In this document: positions 1 to 5,530 of the stretch, piece after piece
How the letters are laid out: each line of letters starts with the position of its first letter
Position numbering within the stretch: the first letter of the stretch is position 1
Assembly (NCBI GenBank): GCA_051650965.1
Contig: JBOFRL010000044.1
Coordinates: 1 to 5,530 of the forward strand
Origin: Enterovibrio sp051650965
Lineage (GTDB): Bacteria; Pseudomonadota; Gammaproteobacteria; Enterobacterales; Vibrionaceae
DNA: 5,530 nucleotides
Direction: 5' to 3'
Translations under genes and position numbers: made by a program
Notes under the pieces: generated by a model
The model's database searches: none
What the model was told of the DNA's origin: nothing
The model's input: only the letters and a program-made list of their open reading frames with translations

Positions 1-78
1 GCGCACTCGACCATCGCGGGTTGTGTCGTGCATCACTTCTAGCTGCTGCTTTTGTTCTGGAGTGAGAATAATTTTCAT
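1..78 (-). CDS. Probable IS630-family transposase, N-terminal fragment (runs off left edge)
   Basis: An open frame starts with ATG (complement of 76-78) and continues without a stop to the window edge, giving 26 residues beginning MKIILTPEQKQQLEVMHD and continuing TTRDGRVR. This pattern (short beta-like start, T-P-E-Q-K/Q, then a helix leading to a D-x-R-V/I-R-like end) is what I recall at the N-terminus of IS630-family transposases, just before their helix-turn-helix region. Those proteins cut and paste the element at TA dinucleotides using a DDE/D catalytic domain, none of which is visible here. No good Shine-Dalgarno lies upstream, which is common for transposases. The call rests on 26 residues from memory, so a different small protein is possible, and whether the element is intact cannot be judged. 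If right, the outer end of the element lies between this gene and mepM. Confidence 0.55.
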   Translation of the reverse strand, partial: MKIILTPEQKQQLEVMHDTTRDGRVR

Positions 79-219
79 GGCGCGCAGTGTGATATCAAAG
101 TTATTAAAAATCAAGCACCTTCAATGCTCATGGGTATAGTCATCAAAAGACTACTATTATGCATATCATCCACTTTTGCTGCCTATGCTGTTGAGCACCG
201 AGACAATAAACTTAATGTA
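79..219. other. AT-rich spacer between transposase start and mepM; probable IS end
   Basis: This 141-bp stretch has no gene I can support. If the leftward gene is an IS630-type transposase, the terminal inverted repeat and a TA target site should lie here; TA dinucleotides occur near 102-106 and 135-138, but the other end of the element is outside the window, so the boundary cannot be fixed. A TATAGT hexamer at 135-140 and a TATTAT at 155-160 resemble -10 boxes reading towards mepM, but neither has a convincing -35 partner. The native mepM promoter, or one supplied by the IS end, is therefore not identified. Confidence 0.4.
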
Positions 220-1584
220 ATGAAGCAATTAAAACGTTCGCTAGTCCTTAAACTTTTCTTCTTTACAACAGCTTTAACATCGCTGCTCTTTTTGCTATTT
301 CAAGCATGGCCAAGTTTCTATTCAGCGCTGCTTTTAAAAGAAAAAATGCAAGTCGTGCTCAGCCAGCCTGTCACTATTCCTCTCGCCCTAGAAAGCTTGC
401 CTTATGTTGAAAAAAAGAGCGTCAGCAGCACTAATGATCACCAAAACATTCCAACCTATCAATATAAAATCCAACTTGGTGATAACATTAATAAAATTTT
501 GTCACGGCTGGAAATAAGCCTTTCCGATCAAAAAGCGCTCCTCACAACCGACCAAAAAGCGGGTTGGTTTAGAAAGCTGGTTGCCGGTGACAACATCTAT
601 TTTTGGAAAACTGAGCTTGACGGCGTGCTTTATCAAATGGATCTGGTGTTTAACCCTGTGACGAAAGTGCGCTTTGCTAAGCTTGCCAATGGCAGCTACA
701 CCGCCGAGGAGCTGGTTGTGCCGGGGAAATGGCAGCAAGAGGTGCTGGCGGGCGAGTTTCTCGACAGCCCTTCGATTTCGCTGTATCGAGTTGGCCTCAG
801 TTTTGACGAAATTGATCGCATCAAAACAATTTTGCGCAGCCGCCTGAACTTTGCGCTCGACGTGCGCCGTGGCGATAAATTTTCGCTGGTGCGTTCGCTG
901 CAATACATTGGCGGAAAACCGACCAATCACAGCCAAATTGAGGCGATCCGCATCCATACCAAGTCGCGAACGGTTACCGCGTATCTGCATGTGAACGGCC
1001 TTTACTACGATGAAATTGGTTTACCGATAGAAAACAGCTTCTTACGCTATCCAACCCACACGCGGCCCAAGATCAGCTCCTCGTTCGATCCCAAACGCCT
1101 GCACCCTGTCGCCATGCATTTTGCGCCGCACCACGGTACAGACTTTTACGCCAACACCGGTACCCCCGTGCTTGCGATTGCCGACGGCATTGTCAAAGTG
1201 GCGCGTTTTCATCCCATCGCTGGCAATTACGTCGTCATCGATCATGGCGAGCAGGTCGTGACGCGCTATTTGCATAATGATGAGCTGATGGTTTACCAAG
1301 GACAATTTGTGCGCCAAGGCGAGGTAATTGCGCTCTCTGGCGCAACGGGACGCGTGACTGGCGCGCATATTCATTACGAGCTGATCGTGCGCGGCAAAGC
1401 GGTTGACGCGATGCGTGCCTATCTGCCAAGGCGGTCCATCATTGCGCGGCCTCAGCTGCGCACATACCTTCAACTTGTTAATAAATATGATAAAATCATG
1501 GACCTTGCTGGGACAAATGGCATTTTGTTGAGCGAGAAAAAACGTACTTTCAATGATAATGCGGTGGCAATTATGCGCAGGTAA
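220..1584 (+). CDS. mepM: Murein DD-endopeptidase MepM/YebA-like, M23 family peptidase
   Basis: The product is predicted to be a zinc peptidase that cuts peptide cross-links in peptidoglycan so new wall can be inserted, acting in the periplasm while anchored in the inner membrane. From the start chosen here it has 454 residues, close to the roughly 440 of E. coli MepM. A basic start (MKQLKR) is followed by a membrane segment at about 8-28. A LysM/OapA-like stretch (YQYKIQLGDNINKIL, 80-94) and a middle domain come before the C-terminal M23 domain (about 280-405). Its expected zinc ligands are H304 and D308 (H-x3-D) and H385 of H383-I-H385; H352 is in the conserved RY-x-H position. The frame is open from 52, but that extension runs antisense through the transposase start and its spacer; ATG 220 directly precedes the basic and hydrophobic anchor. 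No strong Shine-Dalgarno is seen, so the start is probable rather than certain. The tail after about 405 looks lineage-specific. The first 400 bp are more AT-rich than the rest. Confidence 0.9.
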   Translation: MKQLKRSLVLKLFFFTTALTSLLFLLFQAWPSFYSALLLKEKMQVVLSQPVTIPLALESLPYVEKKSVSSTNDHQNIPTYQYKIQLGDNINKILSRLEISLSDQKALLTTDQKAGWFRKLVAGDNIYFWKTELDGVLYQMDLVFNPVTKVRFAKLANGSYTAEELVVPGKWQQEVLAGEFLDSPSISLYRVGLSFDEIDRIKTILRSRLNFALDVRRGDKFSLVRSLQYIGGKPTNHSQIEAIRIHTKSRTVTAYLHVNGLYYDEIGLPIENSFLRYPTHTRPKISSSFDPKRLHPVAMHFAPHHGTDFYANTGTPVLAIADGIVKVARFHPIAGNYVVIDHGEQVVTRYLHNDELMVYQGQFVRQGEVIALSGATGRVTGAHIHYELIVRGKAVDAMRAYLPRRSIIARPQLRTYLQLVNKYDKIMDLAGTNGILLSEKKRTFNDNAVAIMRR

Positions 1585-1636
1585 CATCTTGGATCTGCGT
1601 GCATTTTCCATCACTACCCAATAAATCGGGAACAAA

Positions 1637-1864
1637 ATGAACCAACTCTGTCCAACCTGCCAGCAAAATCTTACGCCTAACGGCGCAGAGCTTGCATGCC
1701 AGCACTGCCACACAACTTACGTAAAAGCGTGCCTGTGCCCGCAATGCCACAGCGCGCTCGAAAAATTGCAGGCTTGTGGCGCGGCTAACTATTTTTGCCC
1801 AAAGTGCAACGAGTTAAAGTCAAAATCAAAAGTAATTCATACGGTTACACTTAAACCTGAGTAA
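1637..1864 (+). CDS. yfgJ: Small zinc-ribbon protein, YfgJ-like
   Basis: A 75-residue protein with four CxxC knuckles: C5/C8, C21/C24, C34/C37 and C54/C57, enough to bind two zinc ions as paired ribbons. Two more cysteines sit at 32 and 47. The spacing and the segment around KLQACGAANYFC match the E. coli YfgJ family of zinc-ribbon proteins, whose function is not known; I do not assign one. As I remember it, the E. coli protein ends its last ribbon with a His-containing motif where this one has CPKC, so ligand type may differ. A weak GGGA Shine-Dalgarno lies about 8 bases before the ATG. It starts 52 bp after mepM on the same strand with no clear terminator between, so co-transcription with mepM is possible. 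Its stop lies 9 bp from the xseA stop; yfgJ next to xseA is a known gammaproteobacterial arrangement, which supports the identification. Confidence 0.85.
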   Translation: MNQLCPTCQQNLTPNGAELACQHCHTTYVKACLCPQCHSALEKLQACGAANYFCPKCNELKSKSKVIHTVTLKPE

Positions 1865-1873
1865 CTATTTCCA

Positions 1874-3220
1874 CTACCCTTTTTGTGTTTTTTCAACCAG
1901 CACTTGCAGCTCGCCTTTCGCCAATTTCACCGTGAGCGCTTGCCCTGTCTGCACCTGCTCAGCATCGCTCACAACGCGGTTTTTACTATCAAAAACAATC
2001 CCATATCCTCGCGCAAGGGTCGCAAGCGGACTAAGCTGCTCAAGCGCCATCGCAAACTGCGCAAGTTTTTGCTGCCCGCGCTGCAACGGCTGCTGCACAG
2101 CAAATTTTAACTGCTGCTGCAATTCATTAAGCTGCAAGCGCTGCATCTGTATTTTGTGCGCGGGAGTTTGCTGCTGCAGCTGCCAAAAGCGCATCTGCAA
2201 TTGCGTCTGCTTTTTTTGCTGCAGCGCACGCAAACCTTGCACTAAGCGGCGCTCAAACTCATCAAGCCGCTGCGTTTGTTGCTGCAACTTATTTTTAGGA
2301 TGCGCGCTAAGTAAGCGCTGATTGAGTAGCGCCCAGCGCTGCTGCGCCGCGATTTGCCGCTGTTGCCACGCCTTGTTTAAGCGCGCTTGCTGCTGCGTCA
2401 GTTGCAGCTGTGACATCGCGCGATCTTGGCTAACAAGCTCGGCCGCTGCCGACGGCGTAGGCGCACGTAAATCGGCCACAAAATCGGCAATCGTAACGTC
2501 GGTTTCATGCCCCACCGCGCTCACCACGGGCAGCTGACTTTGCGCAATCGCACGCGCCACGCGCTCGTCATTAAAACAGGCCAGATCCTCAAGCGAGCCG
2601 CCGCCGCGCCCCACAATCAAAACATCGCACTCGCCGCGCGCATTCGCACGCGCAATTGCCGCCGCTATCGACTGCGCCGCCAGCTCCCCTTGCACAAGCG
2701 TCGGGTAGATCACCACCGCCAAACTCGGATCGCGCCGGCGCAAGACTTGCAAAATGTCGTGCAACGCCGCGCCAGTCGCCGAGGTGATCACGCCAATTTG
2801 CCGCGGATAAGCGGGAAGCGGCCGCTTTTTGTCGCTCGCAAAAAGTCCTTCTTGCGCAAGTTTTTGTTTTAGCTGCTCAAATTGCAGCCGCAGCAGTCCG
2901 TCACCGGCCAGCTGCAAACTTTGTACGATCAGCTGAAATTCGCCGCGCGCTTCATACAACGAGATCTGCGCTTGCACCAGCACCTGCATGCCGTTCGTAG
3001 GCCGCACATTCACCATGCGATTTGCCGCGCGAAACATGGCGCATCTCACCTGCGCATTGTGATCCTTCAAACCAAAATACCAGTGGCCGGAGCTTGGCAT
3101 GCTTAAATTCGATATTTCACCGCTTAGCCACACCACGCCCATTGCCGTTTCAAGGAGCTCACGCGTAATGGCGTTCAGCGCGCTCACAGATAGCACATTA
3201 TTTTCGTTAAAATTTTGCAT
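1874..3220 (-). CDS. xseA: Exodeoxyribonuclease VII large subunit
   Basis: XseA is the catalytic subunit of exonuclease VII, which with several copies of small XseB degrades single-stranded DNA from both ends into short oligonucleotides in repair. The product has 448 residues against about 456 in E. coli. It starts with an OB-fold DNA-binding domain (about 8-105; GHWYFGLKD at 45-53, AQVRCAMFR at 56-64). The catalytic domain shows GVITSATGAALHDI (143-156), VGRGGGSLEDL (203-213) and VGHETDVTIADFVADLRAPT (236-255). A long helical, glutamine-rich segment (about 262-390) follows, then the family signature SPLATLARGY (397-406). The frame is open to an ATG at 3331, but the start at 3220 is preferred: GGGGGG lies 5 bases upstream, homology begins just after it, and a promoter at 3242-3270 would leave the longer start untranscribed. 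xseB is not in the window. The gene is divergent from guaB and convergent with yfgJ. Confidence 0.96.
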   Translation of the reverse strand: MQNFNENNVLSVSALNAITRELLETAMGVVWLSGEISNLSMPSSGHWYFGLKDHNAQVRCAMFRAANRMVNVRPTNGMQVLVQAQISLYEARGEFQLIVQSLQLAGDGLLRLQFEQLKQKLAQEGLFASDKKRPLPAYPRQIGVITSATGAALHDILQVLRRRDPSLAVVIYPTLVQGELAAQSIAAAIARANARGECDVLIVGRGGGSLEDLACFNDERVARAIAQSQLPVVSAVGHETDVTIADFVADLRAPTPSAAAELVSQDRAMSQLQLTQQQARLNKAWQQRQIAAQQRWALLNQRLLSAHPKNKLQQQTQRLDEFERRLVQGLRALQQKKQTQLQMRFWQLQQQTPAHKIQMQRLQLNELQQQLKFAVQQPLQRGQQKLAQFAMALEQLSPLATLARGYGIVFDSKNRVVSDAEQVQTGQALTVKLAKGELQVLVEKTQKG

Positions 3221-3241
3221 AAAAGCCCCCCGCTGCGCTTC

Positions 3242-3270
3242 ATAGTAAAGAGCTCGCGCCGCCTTGCCAA
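3242..3270 (-). promoter_or_regulatory. Predicted sigma-70 promoter for xseA
   Basis: Reading on the minus strand, TTGGCA (complement of 3265-3270; 5 of 6 to TTGACA) is followed by a 17-bp spacer and TACTAT (complement of 3242-3247; 4 of 6 to TATAAT). Transcription would begin near 3235, leaving an untranslated leader of about 15 bases that contains the G-rich ribosome site of xseA. The optimal spacer and position support it; it is a prediction from pattern only. Confidence 0.5.
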
Positions 3271-3325
3271 TGATTTTGATTGCAATTTCGCCGCGCCGAT
3301 CAGTGAAAAAGTGTGGAAAAAGGCT

Positions 3326-3341
3326 AGCCAAACGTTTGCGT
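3326..3341. promoter_or_regulatory. PurR-type operator upstream of guaB
   Basis: The 16-bp site AGCCAAACGTTTGCGT matches the ideal palindrome ACGCAAACGTTTGCGT at 14 of 16 positions, including the central AAACGTTT. This is the binding pattern of the purine repressor PurR, which binds with hypoxanthine or guanine as corepressor. It sits 6 bp upstream of the guaB -10 box and covers the spacer and -35 area, where bound repressor would block RNA polymerase. PurR control of guaBA is established in E. coli; the PurR gene itself is not in the window. Confidence 0.85.
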
Positions 3342-3347
3342 TGTCAC

Positions 3348-3353
3348 TATAAT
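3348..3353 (+). promoter_or_regulatory. guaB -10 box with GC-rich discriminator
   Basis: A perfect TATAAT lies 35 bp before the guaB start, predicting a transcription start near 3360 and a leader of about 29 bases. There is no good -35 hexamer at 16-18 bp upstream; A-rich runs at 3304-3320 could act as an upstream element. The bases just after the box (GCCGCCGC) form a GC-rich discriminator, the feature tied to growth-rate and ppGpp control of guaB and stable-RNA promoters in E. coli. Extension of that control to this organism is inference. Confidence 0.7.
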
Positions 3354-3388
3354 GCCGCCGCAACATCTTTTGACGGTAAGATATTGCT

Positions 3389-4855
3389 ATGCTTAGAATT
3401 ATGAAAGACGCGCTCACATTCGACGATGTGCTGCTCGCACCCGCCCACTCCACCATTTTGCCAAATAACGCCGATCTGCGTACACGCCTGACTCAATCTA
3501 TCACGCTCAACATTCCGCTTCTTTCGGCGGCGATGGACACAGTTACCGAGTCCACGATGGCGATTGCGCTTGCGCAAGAAGGCGGCATTGGTTTTATTCA
3601 CAAAAATATGCCAATCGAGCAACAAGCTGAGCAAGTGCGGCAGGTGAAAATTTACGAAGCAGGCATTGTGACCAATCCTGTCACGGTGCGCCCTGAGCAG
3701 TCGATTGCCGATGTTATCGCGCTTACCAAGAAAAATGGCTTCGCCGGCTACCCTGTCGTCACACAAGATCATGCTTTAGTTGGCATTATTACCGGCCGCG
3801 ACGTGCGTTTTGTCACGGATCTTTCTTTACAAGTCGCCGATGTGATGACGCCAAAAGAGCGCCTTATCACCGTGACAGCAGGCACGACGCAAAGAGATGT
3901 GCAGCAGCTGATGCAGCGCCACCGCGTTGAAAAAGTGTTGGTTGTGGATGAAAAATACCGCTTATGCGGACTTATCACCGTCAAAGATTTCCAAAAAGCG
4001 CAGCGTCACCCTAACGCATGCAAAGACGCGCAAGGTCGGCTGCGTGTTGGCGCCGCAGTGGGCGCAGGCCCTGGCAACGAAGCGCGTATCGCCGCTTTAG
4101 TTGAAGCCGGCGTCGACGTGCTGCTGCTCGACTCTTCGCATGGCCATTCGCAAGGCGTGCTGGACAGGATCAAGCAGACGCGCGCAACGTTCCCTGATCT
4201 GCAAATTATCGGCGGCAACGTCGCAACAGCCGAAGGCGCAAAAGCGCTAATTGAAGCTGGCGTCAACGCGGTTAAAGTGGGCATTGGCCCAGGTTCCATC
4301 TGCACCACGCGCATCGTCACGGGCGTTGGCGTACCGCAGATCACCGCGATCAGCGATGCGGCGGCAGTAGCCGAGCAATATGACATTCCCGTGATCGCCG
4401 ATGGCGGCATTCGCTACTCTGGCGATTTGTGTAAAGCGATTGCCGCGGGCGCAAGCTGCGTGATGGTCGGCTCCATGCTGGCTGGCACGGAAGAAGCGCC
4501 AGGCGAAGTTGAGCTTTATCAAGGACGTAGCTACAAAAATTACCGAGGCATGGGCTCACTTGGCGCGATGGCGCAAGGCTCCTCCGATCGCTATTTTCAA
4601 TCCGATAACGCGGCGGACAAGCTAGTCCCAGAAGGCGTTGAAGGACGCGTGCCGTACAAAGGTCACCTTAAAGAGATCGTGCATCAGCAAATGGGCGGCC
4701 TGCGCTCAGCCATGGGCCTGACCGGCAGCGCTACCATCGAAGACATGCGCACCAAAACGCAGTTCGTGCGCATCACCGCCGCGAGCATGCGCGAGTCGCA
4801 CGTGCACGATGTCACCATCACCAAAGAAACACCCAACTATCGCAGCAATTCATAA
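3389..4855 (+). CDS. guaB: IMP dehydrogenase
   Basis: GuaB oxidises IMP to XMP with NAD+, the committed step of GMP synthesis, in the cytoplasm as a tetramer or octamer. The 488-residue product is the same length as E. coli GuaB and aligns without visible gaps. It begins LTFDDVLL (9-16). The two CBS domains (about 93-205) that modulate activity through nucleotides interrupt the TIM barrel. The catalytic loop GPGSICTTR has the nucleophile C305 (codon 4301-4303). Also seen are DSSHGH (from about 248), IADGGI in the phosphate site, and the mobile flap segment RGMGSLGAM with the YFQSDN stretch after it. The protein ends ESHVHDVTITKE-type, as in relatives. A GGTAAG ribosome site lies 8 bases before the ATG. 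It is the first gene of a guaBA unit, 80 bp from guaA, and is predicted to be repressed by PurR. Nothing suggests loss of function. Confidence 0.98.
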   Translation: MLRIMKDALTFDDVLLAPAHSTILPNNADLRTRLTQSITLNIPLLSAAMDTVTESTMAIALAQEGGIGFIHKNMPIEQQAEQVRQVKIYEAGIVTNPVTVRPEQSIADVIALTKKNGFAGYPVVTQDHALVGIITGRDVRFVTDLSLQVADVMTPKERLITVTAGTTQRDVQQLMQRHRVEKVLVVDEKYRLCGLITVKDFQKAQRHPNACKDAQGRLRVGAAVGAGPGNEARIAALVEAGVDVLLLDSSHGHSQGVLDRIKQTRATFPDLQIIGGNVATAEGAKALIEAGVNAVKVGIGPGSICTTRIVTGVGVPQITAISDAAAVAEQYDIPVIADGGIRYSGDLCKAIAAGASCVMVGSMLAGTEEAPGEVELYQGRSYKNYRGMGSLGAMAQGSSDRYFQSDNAADKLVPEGVEGRVPYKGHLKEIVHQQMGGLRSAMGLTGSATIEDMRTKTQFVRITAASMRESHVHDVTITKETPNYRSNS

Positions 4856-4889
4856 TTAAACTGCAATATTTTTAACGAGATAGCCTAGA

Positions 4890-4911
4890 GCGGCCATGCG
4901 CCGCCATTTTT
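4890..4911 (+). terminator. Hairpin plus T-run between guaB and guaA (attenuator-like)
   Basis: A perfect 5-bp stem GCGGC/GCCGC encloses the 5-base loop CATGC (4890-4904) and is followed two bases later by five T residues (4907-4911). This has the shape of a weak intrinsic terminator and lies in the only gap of the guaBA unit. The short stem and short T-run suggest partial read-through at most, or it may serve as an RNA-processing or 3'-end stabilising element. A short inverted repeat, TTTTGCAAAA (4908-4917), adjoins it. Confidence 0.35.
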
Positions 4912-4935
4912 GCAAAACAAAAAATGAGAAGTGAC

Positions 4936-5530
4936 ATGGCCAAAAATATTCATGCAAGCCGAATTTTGATCCTCGATTTTGGATCGCAATACACCCAGCT
5001 CATCGCCCGCCGCGTGCGTGAAATCGGCGTTTACTGCGAACTGTGGGCGTGGGACGTAACCGAAGCGCAGATCCGCGAATTCAATCCGAGCGGCATCATC
5101 CTCTCCGGCGGTCCCGAGTCCGTGACCGAAGCGGGCAGCCCGCGCGCCCCCGAGTATGTGTTCAACGCCGGAGTGCCGGTACTGGGGATCTGCTATGGCA
5201 TGCAGACCATGGCCGAGCAGCTGGGTGGCAAGGTGCAATCCTCCACCGAGCGAGAATTCGGTTACGCCAAGGTGGAAGTGCTGGGCGAAGCTGGTAAGAG
5301 TTGCGCCCTCTTGCGCAACATCGAAGATGCGCTCAAGGACAACGGCAATGCCCTGCTGGATGTCTGGATGAGCCACGGTGACAAGGTCACCACCATTCCG
5401 GCCGACTTCACCACCATCGCCCAGACCCCGACCTGCCCCCACGCGGCCATGGCGTGTGAGGCCAAGCGCTTCTACGGCGTGCAGTTCCACCCGGAAGTGA
5501 CCCACACCCGTCAGGGTGCCCGCATGCTGG
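4936..5530 (+). CDS. guaA: GMP synthase, glutaminase domain (partial, cut by right edge)
   Basis: GuaA converts XMP to GMP using ATP and ammonia released from glutamine. The frame stays open to the window end, showing 198 complete codons of a protein usually about 525 long, so the ATP-pyrophosphatase and dimerisation domains are not visible. The class I glutamine amidotransferase domain is complete: ILDFGSQYTQLIARR (12-26), SGGPES (57-62), the nucleophile C86 in GICYGMQ, and the triad partners H185 and E187 in GVQFHPEVTHTRQG. Compared with E. coli there are about 4 extra residues near 116-124 (LGEAGKSCA), which shift the triad from the E. coli 181/183. ATG 4936 is chosen because family homology starts there; GAG at 4926-4928 is a modest ribosome site 7 bases upstream. 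An in-frame ATG at 4924 would add MRSD but has no ribosome site. Codon use differs strongly from guaB: lysine is AAG in 6 of 7 and threonine ACC in 13 of 13. Confidence 0.97.
   Translation, partial: MAKNIHASRILILDFGSQYTQLIARRVREIGVYCELWAWDVTEAQIREFNPSGIILSGGPESVTEAGSPRAPEYVFNAGVPVLGICYGMQTMAEQLGGKVQSSTEREFGYAKVEVLGEAGKSCALLRNIEDALKDNGNALLDVWMSHGDKVTTIPADFTTIAQTPTCPHAAMACEAKRFYGVQFHPEVTHTRQGARML

Noticed and set aside
84..103. Zur-like half-palindrome (GTGTGATATCA) before mepM, where znuA/mepM intergenic regions carry a Zur site in E. coli
   Set aside because: Only a short core resembles the site, the palindrome is not completed, and the sequence may simply be part of the IS end.
52..219. Upstream extension of the mepM reading frame to ATG 52 or to ATG 124/130
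   Set aside because: It runs antisense over the transposase start and its spacer. ATG 124 would place a second hydrophobic stretch before the real anchor, while the start at 220 gives a basic tip and membrane segment and a family-typical length.
1042..1713. Long open frame on the minus strand opposite mepM and the yfgJ start
   Set aside because: It is antisense to a clear M23 domain, has no recognisable motifs and spans two real genes; it is a frame shadow.
1932..2321. Cysteine-rich frame on the plus strand within xseA
   Set aside because: The cysteines come from reading the glutamine-codon repeats (CTGCTGC, TGCTGC) in another frame; there is no regular metal-binding spacing.
2036..2420. 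CTG/GCTGCTGC-rich tract as a possible repeat array or CRISPR
   Set aside because: There are no fixed-length repeats or spacers; it is coding sequence for a glutamine-rich helix.
3221..3331. Upstream extension of xseA to the ATG at 3331
   Set aside because: The extra 37 residues have no family counterpart, would overlap the PurR site, and lie upstream of the predicted xseA promoter.
4885..5505. 206-codon open frame on the minus strand opposite guaA
   Set aside because: Long antisense frames arise easily opposite high-GC3 genes. It matches no family I recognise, and the plus strand encodes a conserved GuaA.

Overview
The window comes from a gammaproteobacterium. The encoded proteins track their Escherichia coli counterparts closely (GuaB is co-linear at 488 residues, and GuaA, XseA and YfgJ keep the family motifs). 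The order yfgJ > < xseA / guaB > guaA > is the arrangement familiar from enteric and related gammaproteobacteria. An Aeromonadales-like host is plausible from the style of the GuaA sequence, but that is a weak inference.

Layout. At 1-78 (minus) lies the start of a gene running off the left edge; its 26 visible residues look like the N-terminus of an IS630-family transposase. After about 140 bp of AT-rich spacer comes a membrane-anchored M23 peptidase of the MepM/YebA type (220-1584, plus). It is followed by a small zinc-ribbon protein of the YfgJ type (1637-1864, plus). xseA, the large subunit of exonuclease VII (1874-3220, minus), converges on yfgJ with only 9 bp between the stop codons. A 168-bp divergent control region separates xseA from guaB (3389-4855, plus). 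It holds a PurR-type operator, a perfect TATAAT box with a GC-rich discriminator for guaB, and a separate reasonable promoter for xseA. guaA (4936 to the right edge, plus) is cut at the window end; only its glutaminase domain is present.

How the genes work together. guaB and guaA form the branch of purine synthesis from IMP through XMP to GMP, and the control region predicts purine repression of the pair. xseA (single-strand DNA degradation in repair), yfgJ (unknown) and mepM (peptidoglycan hydrolysis during wall growth) are neighbours by conserved gene order, with no evident shared pathway.

The most notable oddity is a change in codon style within or just before guaA. Lysine goes from 18 AAA:3 AAG in guaB to 1:6 in the visible guaA, and all 13 visible guaA threonines are ACC. 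This could mark recombination, gene replacement or a chimeric join. I see no CRISPR array, tRNA, rRNA or unknown multigene system. This is mainly housekeeping DNA with an insertion-sequence edge on the left.
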